Source: Ephemerocybe angulata (lineage: Eukaryota; Basidiomycota; Agaricomycetes; Agaricales; Psathyrellaceae). Taken from it: 64,000 nt of DNA. Below, one piece after another: positions 55,158-64,000 of the stretch (position 1 is the first letter of the stretch; every line of letters begins with the position of its first letter). Under the pieces are notes generated by a model that saw nothing but the letters and a program-made list of their open reading frames with translations, was not told the DNA's origin and did no database searches. The translations under genes were made by a program, and so were the position numbers. The stretch is from assembly GCA_013368325.1 (NCBI GenBank), contig JAACJK010000172.1:248001-312000 (forward strand), read 5' to 3'.

Positions 55158-55279
55158 CGGAAAGACGGAGGTGAACTTAGGAACCGAATGAACCTGGGGT
55201 TGGAATCGAACGTATATATACTCAGAACTGGCGCCTAAAAAATCCAAGACCAACGCACCTCCACTCTATCGGTTTAGCC
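55158..55279. promoter_or_regulatory. 122-bp divergent promoter of the KDZ transposase and its neighbour
   Basis: Only 122 bp lie between the two start codons. A TATA-like string (gtatatatac, near 55211) sits in the middle, about 55-70 bp from each start. Co-expression of the two genes is inferred. Confidence 0.5.
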
Positions 55280-58200
55280 ATGCCTCCTAAAGCTGCTTTT
55301 GATCGTCGGGGCTTCAAGGTCTCCGACCTTGTTGTCAAGCGCTCGAAGCGTGGTGACAAACTGAAACTTGTTCCTGCCACCCGAGCGAAGCTATCGTCTA
55401 TCCTTCCAAAGCCAACCAAACCCAGCACTGCGGCGGGGAAGCGAGCCAGAACAGACGACTACAAGCATGATATGCATCGGATGGAACCAGAACTCGGAGA
55501 TTGCAACAGCGACGACAGCGGACTAGGCGATACAGGTCCGCACTTTGGAGAAGACTGGACGGAGGCAAAGCCCGATCCGAAGCAGGTCTACAAAGAGGAC
55601 CTGTTTGAAAGGCACTCCGGTCGGAATAGCCAGGGCTATGTGAGTGTTATGCTATCTTTATCCAGTTCATTGTCTAACAGCACCATTTTTAGACTACACA
55701 CGAATATATGGCTGCCTGGAAGGAAGCCAAACTCGATCTCTATCTTGATGAGATCGTGGAAGCGGAGGCTTTGCGCTCCTCGATCTGCGAGAGGTGCACC
55801 AACCACAAGGTCGTATGGCGTTGTCTCACTTGCCTTGGCACACCCCGTCTTTGTCAGGAGTGTTGTCTTGTTGGGCATCGGACGGAACCCTTCCATCGAG
55901 TCGAACGTTGGGTAGCCGATCACTGGGTTCCTGCCTGGCTCTGGCACGTTGGCACTATCATCTGCCTCGGCCACGGCATGCAGCCCTGCCCCAGGTACCA
56001 AGCGACTCGGGAGGCCCTGGAGAAGCGCTGCACTAACATAAACGAAGTCGACGATTTCTCAGGCGACCCAAGCTTTGGTGCTAAACCCGCGAAGACCACC
56101 ATCGGGTCAGGCGAGGTGGTAGCCTTTGTTCACACCAACGGATATCACCATCTCCCTGTGTTCACATGTTTCTGTCCGACATCCCCACCCGACGAGGTCC
56201 AGTACCTCCGACACTCTTTCTACCCCACGACGTCGAAGTCCGTGTCAACTGTCTTCACGTTTGAAGTCCTCAAACACGTTCATCTTCTCAAGGTCCACAC
56301 CCATATGGCGAGCGACAGCTATAGCGATGTTTTGCGACGTTTGACCAACTCAAGTTTCCCATTGGAGACTATAGTATGTTCCAATTATTCCGAGTTAAAT
56401 TGTCAATCCACGGTCTAACTCAATTCGTTTACCTCAGGACCGCAGGCGCGAACTCGCAAGGGTTTGGCAACAGTACAATCACCTCACGAACCTCAAACGA
56501 AATGGATTCGCGCACTCCGGCAAAGGGAAGACCCCGTCGGAAGGCGACCTTGCGCTATTCTGCCCGGCATGTCCACAAGTCGACGTCAACATCCCCGAGA
56601 ACTGGAAGACCCTTGGATCCCAGTACGTATCCCCCTTTGGCGTATTCTGCATTTCTGATTGGTGTTTAGGTGGCTCTACAATCGGTACCTGGTGACCGAC
56701 GGCAACTTTGTTCTCAATCACAAGGTCCAGAAAGGATCGGAGGACCCTATATATCTCACTGATGGGGCCGCCTACATGACGGAGAGAAACGCATATGGGA
56801 AACACCTCAAAACGTCCAGGGAGTATGTTGAGGTGGGTCCCGAGACGTTGGATTCCGACTCCCTTTTTGTCTTTAAATAAATGATCGGTTCTCTTTCGCC
56901 CGTAATTATCACCTTATATCTATCATTTTGCTGAGCTTGTAATAGGCGCCCTTGTGCAGCAAGCACCGTGCAATCACCGATAAGAACACACCGAAGAAGG
57001 GATATGACTCTACCGGGCTTGTGGCGGTGGCTTGTGCCCGACATGGGTGCTTCGCACCCGGAGCTGTGGTAGACATGCAGAAAGGGGAACGGTGAGTAGG
57101 CGCCCTATCAATTGCGACCGTGCCGCACTGATTCCGATCCGCTCTCTCTGCCGCCTCCATGATACCGACGACCACACCCGACAGTCAAATGAACGTTGAC
57201 TACGCCCTTGCTCAGGCGTTGAAATTGACCAACGCAAAGGCTCTGCCAAAGTCGATGCTCGCCTACGATATCAACTGTCAGTACTGCATCAACTTCTGGA
57301 CGCGTATCTCCCGAAGCCCGAAATTACAATCGGGGATACCCAAAGATCTAGTTCTGCACTTCCTCATTGGCTTGTTTCACGTTCATGGACACAAAGAAGA
57401 ATGCCTTCACCGTTTTGCACCGACGTACTACCCAGGTGCCGGTGTTAATAGCGGTGAAATTCTGGAGTCTCTGTGGTCTACTCTAAACGGTGCGGCCAAT
57501 ATGACCCGAAACATGACTAGGGCGCATCGTTCAGAGATGCTAGATGCTTGCATGATGGATAACAATTGGCGCAAGCTACAGGGGATGGGTATGGATCTAT
57601 CTAAGATAATTGTGGGATCATTTTACTTACACCCTTATCTTTCAGTGGCATATCTCATCAGGAGACTTGACGAGGCGAAGTTGGACCAGGATAACGCGAT
57701 GGTCGCCTTTCGGAAGCTTGACACCACGGCTTCGGAGGACCAGCGAACCGCCTGGACTCTATTGATGGACACGGCAAATCTAGATCGTAACGCCACAAAC
57801 AACGAGTCTATGGATTCGTACAACATGAATGCTCCGAAGGGTGTGTACTCTGTCTTTCCCGATTGATTGAGCATTTGATACTTAGCCGAGATCAGTTGAT
57901 AGCAGACATGTGGTTCAAATTCGTATGATGGGAGAAGAGAAGTCGGGTCGGAAGGATCAACTAGGCGTCGCGGATTGGGTTTCTTTAGGGATTGAGCTTC
58001 AGGAAGCTCAGTCAGTACCTTTTTTTTTCTAATCGACCAGAGATGTTCACATGTTTTGTAGAATCAAGCTAGCTGCGCTTTTGCGATCGCAACCGCATGA
58101 ACTTCCGACCGGCCGAAAGATGAAAAAGAGTAAGACCGCACAAAGGCGGGATGTCGAAAGCGCCCGCAAGGCTCAAGCCATTATCAAACTGATGAACATA

Positions 58201-59334
58201 TTCTACGAAGAGGCAGAAGATCTTTTCCCCGATATCAAGCTGGATGAGCTCCAAGCTCAGCCTTGGGGCAACGAGGAAGAGGCATGTGTCTGCGAGGTAG
58301 GGATTACATCTTTTACCATCCCCTGCCATTTGAGGCTTAAGAGGCATTAGGACGAATGCATTTGCGAGGAGGAGAGGGAGCGTACCAAAGCCTTTCTCCG
58401 CGGGTCCGAGGCTGAGCTATCGCCGGTTCCCCTCCCTTCTGGCTTCAAGCAGTTGCCCGACGGGTGGGCTGAAGTTGCGGAGAAAGAGGAAGTGCTCCGT
58501 GTGGCCCAGGCTGAGGAGGCTTTAGAGGCTCTCCGCAACGACATCGTGCGAAAGTCCCGGTTGTACAGAGCCAATCGGGGTCTGGCGGTGGGGAAGCGGG
58601 AGCGTACTCGAGGTTATGATGCGATCAACGAAGTCGAGCGGTCCATGAGGTATCACGTCAAGAGGTATAATTCTGCATTCTGGGCTTTGAATCAGTTAGG
58701 AGTGGCCGACCGATATCCCCGATTTGAAGAACTCACTCGGGAACACACAATTGCGGTGACTACGGTCTATGACCCCAACAAAGCGGGTGCACGAGATGAA
58801 GAGTTGTCGTGGATCTGGCACTTGAATGTGCAGGGAGATTCGGAGAACAGCGCATATATTGAAGAAGGTATGTCATGAGCTCACTTCTGGCCGGATAAAC
58901 ACCATTAATGTCAACATTTGCCAGTCTATCGCGTCAGCTGGATTCGCGCCAAGTCAAGAGCCGATCGGTGGAGCGAGGAGCTCACAATCTTGAAGTCCGA
59001 GATGGAGTGGTTTGTTCGATTTACAGAATATCGCAGGTTGAAAGCCACAAACTGGGCTGAGCTCTCAACTACCGAAGGCGCGCGATCCTACGCCTTTCGT
59101 CAAGCTGACTTGTGGAAACGGATCGGGGCCGACGCTATTATCAAATTTCGGGAGAAAGGTGGCGTCCAAGTAGGTCCGATCACGGCGCATGTGAAGATCG
59201 AAGTGAAGGAAGAGGATTTAGAGGGGGCGGGACTTCATGATCCTGATGGGAGCCAGATGGACGTTGACGAAGAAGAATTTGAGACGAAGATAGAAGAAGA
59301 TCTCGACGTAAAGACAGCTTTCTACAATTTGTGA
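55280..59334 (+). CDS. KDZ-superfamily transposase
   Basis: Eleven exons: 55280-55639, 55693-56373, 56438-56622, 56670-56832, 56946-57091, 57185-57588, 57646-57842, 57886-58010, 58062-58296, 58351-58867, 58925-59334; about 1140 residues. KDZ (Kyakuja-Dileera-Zisupton) transposases use a DDE-type catalytic core. After a basic N-terminus comes a Cys/His cluster (ICERCTNHKVVWRCLTCLG, LCQECCLVGHRTEPFH, about 151-190). Further blocks are FCPACPQVDVNIPENW, VTDGNFVLNH, YDINCQYCINFW and GLFHVHGHKEEC, then GAGVNSGEILESLW. Candidate catalytic residues are Asp419, Asp540 and Glu603. The C-terminal region has a helical ELSWIWHLNVQGDSE and EEVYRVSWIRAKSRADRW block. All phases agree; only the 43-nt intron at 57843-57885 has alternative donors. 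The gene appears intact. Confidence 0.9.
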
Positions 59335-59370
59335 AATTCTAGACACCCTCTATCATTCTACCCTTGTATC

Positions 59371-60137
59371 ATGCAGAACAACAGACAACTTCTCCTCATC
59401 CTTCGTCCCTTGAAACCCGATGTCTTCCAGGGTCTGGTAAACTACGCATCAAGTCGTTGTCGAGCGGCAGCTCTTTGCTACGCTCTTCGCCAGTCCATGA
59501 TCTCCGAACCTGGCTTAGCTGCCTTTAAAGACTACATTTTGAAAGAATTGGTGTGCATATTTCACGAACAGCTGTGGGGCCTCTTCATAATACGTTCTAA
59601 ATCACACAGATGGCCACGAACTTCATCCTGGGGGTTGGCATGACCGTGCACGACGAGCGACTTCACCCACCTTGGGCGTTCCGTGGCCTTTTGCGACTCT
59701 TCATCGAGGGGCGCGACGGAGACTTCGATGCGATCATGGCCATCACGACAGACAAACGTGATCCCTTCGACCAAGTCCAGCCGAAGTACCACGGGAACTG
59801 GTGGCTAGCCTTCACCGCGGATGGGTTAAAGGAGGCACCCGGATTCTCCCCCCTCGACATCGTCAAGTACTGGGAGAAGACAAAAGGGCTCAAGAACGGT
59901 GTAACTTTCCCCCGCTACACCGCGCTCAATCTTTCTGCGCTCACAGAAGATGAATTCACCCATGCTTTCGCTTCCGCCGCCGATGCCCTCCGCTTCATTG
60001 AGTCGGAGATCAGCAACACTTACGACCATCTTGCGGCGCTCTCTAATACTATGGCTGCCTTGCAGGAGTTATCTTCGAAGATAATGAAGCTTGAGACAGA
60101 TAGGGCGTGCAAGTTGCCAGACAATATACCTCAATAA
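59371..60137 (+). CDS. Unknown protein downstream of the KDZ transposase
   Basis: Exons 59371-59550 and 59610-60137, 235 residues; the 59-nt intron (gtgtgc...cacacag) joins YILKEL to MATNFILGVG in frame. Starts 37 bp after the transposase stop on the same strand. The protein has PWAFRGLLRLFIEGRDGDFD, YHGNWWLAFTADGLKEAPGF and a coiled-coil-like end (DALRFIESEISNTYDHLAAL). There is no signal peptide or Cys pattern. I do not recognise a family. Very close spacing suggests it belongs to the element. Confidence 0.5.
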
Positions 60138-60603
60138 GAATCTCCTGGTGCGCCTCTAATTCTCCCTCACTATTCGGGCACCATTCCGACTGACCCACCG
60201 ACCCATATATATAAGACAGACTCTCACATGACACCCGAACCCCTTTCCCGACTCCGACGCACAACGCCCGACCACCGTCCCGACTGCGACGCACAATGCC
60301 CGACCACCTTCCCGACTCCGACGCGCGACATCCGACTGACCTTCGACCCTACCCACGAGGCCAGGTCGTTTCAATCTCTTCCATTTCTTCGGCTCCTTAC
60401 TGTTTGCACTGTTTGTAATGGTTAGGAATGAATATTGTTAGATATCCCTCTGTATCCCCGCCCCCGATGATCCGAAATCTGGCCACATTCTGAAAGTTGT
60501 GCTTCTGAGTCTTCGAACTACCATATATATATATATATAGATAGGTTACCTACCTTCGTGATTCATCGATATTTCTTTCTCGCCCACCCCCAGCCCTGCC
60601 GAC
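60138..60603. repeat. Gene-free stretch with a 32-bp CCCGAC tandem repeat
   Basis: Three 32-bp units at 60247-60278, 60279-60310 and 60311-60336 (last partial), each starting cccgact(c/g)cgacgc. A short TA dinucleotide run lies near 60521-60540. Related gtcggg strings fill the intron of the next gene. No coding region seen. Confidence 0.8.
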
Positions 60604-61416
60604 ATGCTTGGCATCCCTCTATTCAGTTCCCCTACTCTGTGGGTCTCCCTTATTCATTACACCACCTTTCGAAGGGAGAAATATCTCCTGTTCTTGCAAC
60701 GCAACCATTTCTCTATTCCCTTTGAAAAGAGGTACATTGAGCTATTTTACGCCGATATCGTAAGTCGTTTTCCGAAACTTGGCCTTTCCCGACGTGTCGG
60801 GCGTTTAATCGGGTTTCCTGACGTGTCGGGCGCTTGATCGGTGGCATTTCCCGATGTATCGGGCACTGTGTCGGGCGTGATTTATATGTCTAACTATCAT
60901 CTATAGGATATATCACTCAACATACACGGATTGTTCTCCACGCTCGTTGAATACAACCTTCGCTCCAAGCCACTCCGAACGCTCATGAAGCGTTTACCCC
61001 TCCACGATGGTTCGGACGGGGATCTCTGGGCCGCTCTGGGAGCGGGTTGCTTTTTAGACGCAGGGGAGGGAGGCCCGCTCTTAAGTTCATGCCTGTACGA
61101 AATTGGTGAGTGGTGGGGACCGGAGATGCCTCTTCCCACCCTTGCCTCTGTCTTCGAAGATTGGCAACATGCCTATGAGCGGGCGTACATCTTCATTCCG
61201 CGGTCTCATCCCCAAATTCCCAATGGAGGTTCTCCCGCACCGCCCACCCTGTCGGACGATATGTCGGAGTTGGAGGGTCTTTTGAAGGAGGTGGTCGCAA
61301 CTATAGATACGAACATAAGCGATGTCAATAGGCACCTGGGTTCCCTTGCCCAAGCGCGCCCAGCCGTGCGATCCATGCAGACTCATTACGGCTTAGATTC
61401 TGATATTTATATGTAG
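60604..61416 (+). CDS. Unknown protein of the KDZ cluster
   Basis: Exons 60604-60759 and 60907-61416, 221 residues. The 147-nt intron is long for this window and contains four gtcggg/cccgac-type strings. Protein blocks: FRREKYLLFLQRNHFSIPFE, then across the splice YADIDISLNIHGLFSTLVEY, LRTLMKRLPLHDGSDGDLWA and a C-terminal helix (DMSELEGLLKEVVATIDTNI). A Gly-rich loop (LGAGCFLDAGEGG) follows residue 90. No known domain is apparent. Its stop lies 95 bp before the convergent TET/JBP-like gene. Confidence 0.55.
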
Positions 61417-61510
61417 GACTCTATAGACTCTATATTAAGGATTCTATACTCGAAAGAAATATTCCCGCATAACGTATGTACAGACTTATGACCTATACAA
61501 CCTTAAATCC

Positions 61511-62972
61511 CTATTGGACCAACCCAGAGAGCCCATGGCGGCGTTGGAGCGCCGAAACGGTCGGTAGCGGAACCTCAAAATAGGAAGGTAACGCGCCCCG
61601 CCCAACATTTGGCTTGATGTAGCACGCCATGCAGATCCGATCGCCACCGGTTTGGCATGCGCCGTGCTCAAACAGGTAGCCCGGGAGTATAAACGCCGTA
61701 CCAGGATTATACACGAAACGCGCGCTGAAGAGAGGGACTTCGAACCTGCCGTCGGAATGGTTCCCGAAAACCGCTAGAAAGTCATAGAGGACCTTCCCGC
61801 CTTTCGAATCCCTATGAAACGGGGTCTCCCGATTGGAGATCAGATCAAATCCCGTGAAGGGAGTCGACCAGTGTTGTAACAGCTGCAACAAGAGCTCCCG
61901 ATGGTTTGAATTTGCCCTGCCGGTATACAGCTCTTTGAGGACTTGAACCTGCATCTTGAATAGCTTCGGGTGAACGAGTGATAACGCAGCCCCAATCAAC
62001 GCATTGATTTCAGTCAAGGAGGCGATGAATTGGGCCGCGCCATTTTTGTGCCCATTCTGAAGTGCGCCCGAAGGGCATGGAAGGGCATTGGTGCTCTATA
62101 GATATTTACGTCAATATATTGGGAAGCCCTTGTCAGCATTGGGGGATGGGATGGCAGCCCTTGCTTACATTATGCCCTTGGCCGTACCAGGCCACGCTCA
62201 TATTGACATGTCCAGGGGTTAGCAACGAGTCGGGGATGCTCTGGAAGGTCGTCTTGTCTTCCCGCCAATTTCGGCTCGAGGTGTCGATTTTAATTGCGCT
62301 GTTTGGATGGGCCGAGAGTTCTTTGACCGCATCGTACACCTGATGCTGTCGGGTTTTGTATATCCGTCAACCCTGCCCCCGGAGATCATAGTAGAGAGCG
62401 GACTTACGCAACGCTCCCGGGTAAACAGCCCCGGTAAATACCACGCCACTACGGTGTCCAAACGGTCAATAAACACCATCGGCTTATCAAACAATTGCGC
62501 CGTTTCGGTCCCATCGTTCTTCAAATCGAAAGGACCGCTAAAACGCGCTCTCAACATTTCCGACCTCGGCGTAGAGCTAGATGATTGAAGTGCCTGGAGA
62601 ACGTCCTCATGGGCGTAGCTCAAGCGCACTGAAATGAACCTCTCTGTTCAGAACCGTGGTATTCAGGACAATAATTCGAAGTCGGAAATGCGAACCTTGA
62701 TTACCCCAAGCCTGGTGTATTCGGGCCACCATCTTTTCCAACTCTACTCGGATGTGCTGTGGGATAAGAAAATCCGAGGGAACAACCGGTCCTTCGCCTG
62801 TGAGCTCATGAAACAGGCCTTCAGCGTAATCCGAACAGCGCGCGCAGAATCTCAAGCCGGGCGGTAAGTCTTCTTCGGGCATAGTAGCGCCCCAGTGGTA
62901 AATATTGTCGGGGAGTGTTGCCTGTCGTGGTCGTTGCTGGGTGGACTTCAAAAAACTGGGGTTGCCATTCAT
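61511..62972 (-). CDS. TET/JBP-family 2-oxoglutarate/Fe(II) dioxygenase
   Basis: Exons 62972-62705, 62628-62408, 62345-62169 and 62095-61511, 416 residues; introns 76, 62 and 73 nt, all in phase. TET/JBP enzymes oxidise methylated bases in DNA (5-methylcytosine or thymine). The core is present: VNMSVAWYGQGHN before the last splice, ALSLVHPKLF, then TPFHRDSKGGKVLYDFLAVF with iron ligands His316 and Asp318, VYNPGTAFILPGYLFEHG with His366, and GGDRICMACYIKPNV with Arg375 as the 2-oxoglutarate ligand. The N-terminal 90 residues contain FCARCSDYAEGLFHELTGEG. No inactivating change is seen. Basidiomycete TET/JBP genes are known to be multiplied and linked to KDZ transposons, which fits the neighbour at 55280. 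Actual base specificity cannot be read from sequence. Confidence 0.88.
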
Positions 62973-63571
62973 TGTTCCTCCCTAATAAAGATTAGAACAT
63001 GTGGGCGACGTGAGGCTCCAGAGTGATATGTCGTGGCGGTTACGTGTGCAAATAATCCTTGTCGCCTGGGCCTTGCGGCCCAGGGTACCCGGTAAATATC
63101 GGTAGTCGCCGGGCCTTGCAGCGAACCCGCCAGTTCGGCGGTGGGACCGCCGTCTACAAGCCTACACGGTAAATATCGGTAGTCGCCGGGCCTTGCAGCG
63201 AACCCGCCAGTCGGCGGCGGGACAGCCGTCTATTAGCAACAAACTAACCCTAAAACTTTCTGGAGTTCCGCGTCATGTCAACCTGACCTAAAATATGTCC
63301 CCCGCATTGCAACAGCCACCCGCTTTGGTTTGACAAGGTCGGAATTTCGCCCCGGCCTTTATCGGTTAGCCGCCAGCGGAATTCCACGCATACAACAAGC
63401 GCCGATTGTGGCTGATCCCGCTCAGGTGAGTCAATAGTGATGGCATTCAAACCAGGTGAGCCATGCTGCCAATGCCACCGGCTGCACTCATGGGAGTCCA
63501 GTTGGCCTATCGCGGGTAGTGCATCATGCCGCTCACTTAGGCCATCACCATGTCTCAGGCCTGCTGAATGC
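62973..63571. repeat. Intergenic with a 77-bp tandem repeat
   Basis: Copies start at 63090 and 63167 with cggtaaatatcggtagtcgc and share about 65 bp (gggccttgcagcgaacccgc). They lie about 120-260 bp beyond the TET/JBP-like start codon. A G/C hairpin-like segment (gcggtgggaccgc) is inside the first copy. No gene seen. Confidence 0.75.
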
Positions 63572-64000
63572 CCTGGGAATAGCTCTGGCGTCGACGATAA
63601 TCAGCCCAAGAATCAAGGCGACACGAGCAGCCTTGCACCGGTGGAACTGTCCGACGACGACGATGACGACGACGAGAAGAAGGACAACGGTGAAGACGTG
63701 AAGCCTGCCATCAAGCCCGACGGTGACATCAAGCCTGGAAAGACCGCGCCCAAAACAAACAAACGCAAGGACGCACCAAAGGACACCAAATCGAAGCCGT
63801 CTGCCGCGAAGAAGACGCAAATTGCGGAGTTTGCTGAGCTGGCAAGCGTCGAGGAGGTGACCGAGCAACGTAGGCTCGAGTTAGCGAGGGCGAAGATAGA
63901 GGCAAGTACACGGCTGAAGATTGAGACAGAGCGTAACAAAACGGCGCGCATACAAGGCCAGCGCGATGCAAAAGCCAAGTACAAACTCGAGAAGTATCGC
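63572..64000 (+). CDS. C-terminal part of a Myb/SANT-like element protein (partial, runs off the right edge)
   Basis: An open frame from about 63572 to the end reads GNSSGVDDNQPKNQ, an Asp run, Lys-rich sequence (KTAPKTNKRKDAPKDTK), then a charged helix (AEFAELASVEEVTEQRRLEL, ARAKIEASTRLKIETERNKT). From memory, this is the C-terminal layout of the same family as the protein at 42615-43515, which ends at the point where this one begins (GLGHSGTKLD against GNSSGVDD). The N-terminal Myb/SANT-like part is not found upstream here. An AG acceptor may precede 63560. The protein continues outside the window. Confidence 0.45.

Larger units (their letters stand above)
45410..62972. mobile_element. Probable compound KDZ transposon (gene cluster)
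   Basis: Nine genes in tight array: two on plus (45410-49184), three on minus (49774-55157), KDZ transposase and two small genes on plus (55280-61416), and a TET/JBP-like gene on minus (61511-62972). Spacing is often below 150 bp. The composition is distinct from the flanks, with frequent Gly/Ser/Pro codons and internal repeats. KDZ transposons of basidiomycetes are known to carry TET/JBP dioxygenase genes, which supports treating the cluster as one element. Tandem repeats at 45000-45240 and 63090-63232 may lie near its ends; true terminal repeats and target duplications were not identified. Confidence 0.6.

Noticed and set aside
57843..57885. Apparent stop after MNAPKG in the KDZ gene, considered as a truncation
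   Set aside because: A 43-nt GT-AG intron removes it and restores the conserved C-terminal frame, so truncation is not needed.

Overview
The window looks like nuclear DNA of a mushroom-forming basidiomycete (Agaricomycetes). Genes are split by many 40-75 bp GT-AG introns. F-box-like proteins are multiplied. A Clp1-like sexual-development gene, a KDZ transposase, a TET/JBP-type dioxygenase and a Crypton tyrosine recombinase are all present. I worked out exon structures by hand from splice signals, reading phase and family motifs; coordinates give the span and the evidence field gives exons.

Left part (about 1-22.6 kb) is mostly housekeeping. It holds two tandemly duplicated small Ser/Thr-rich genes with a shared upstream palindrome (1-2.5 kb), a small low-complexity protein (2.7-3.3 kb) and a PRMT3-type arginine methyltransferase (4.7-6.8 kb). 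A ten-exon 2-oxoglutarate/Fe(II) oxygenase with a 7-nt microexon follows (6.9-8.5 kb, minus). It is divergent from an RPAP1 homologue (9-13.1 kb). After these come an F-box-like protein, glutathione synthetase (minus, with a GC-AG intron), a Clp1-like protein, and an F-box paralogue with a broken reading frame.

Middle part (about 23-45 kb) is mobile-element rich. It contains a hAT-type transposase, a truncated MULE transposase, and an apparently intact six-exon Crypton recombinase. A divergent histone H2B-fold gene lies directly downstream of the Crypton gene in the same orientation. Also here are a second, 5'-truncated F-box paralogue, two possible MIF4G-like proteins, a single-pass membrane protein lacking an ectodomain, and a roughly 1.56 kb element-like unit with a Myb/SANT-like protein and strong hairpins.

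Right part (about 45-63 kb) appears to be one compound KDZ-type transposon cluster. An 11-exon KDZ transposase with candidate D, D and E residues is accompanied by a TET/JBP-like dioxygenase with its iron and 2-oxoglutarate ligands. Around them are a repeat-rich Zn-cluster protein, two paralogous proteins with an RNase H1 N-terminal-like motif, a large repeat-containing protein sharing a 122-bp divergent promoter with the transposase, and three small unknown genes. The KDZ-TET/JBP pairing is known from basidiomycetes; the gene set around it here is what deserves study. The window ends inside another copy of the Myb/SANT-like element protein.
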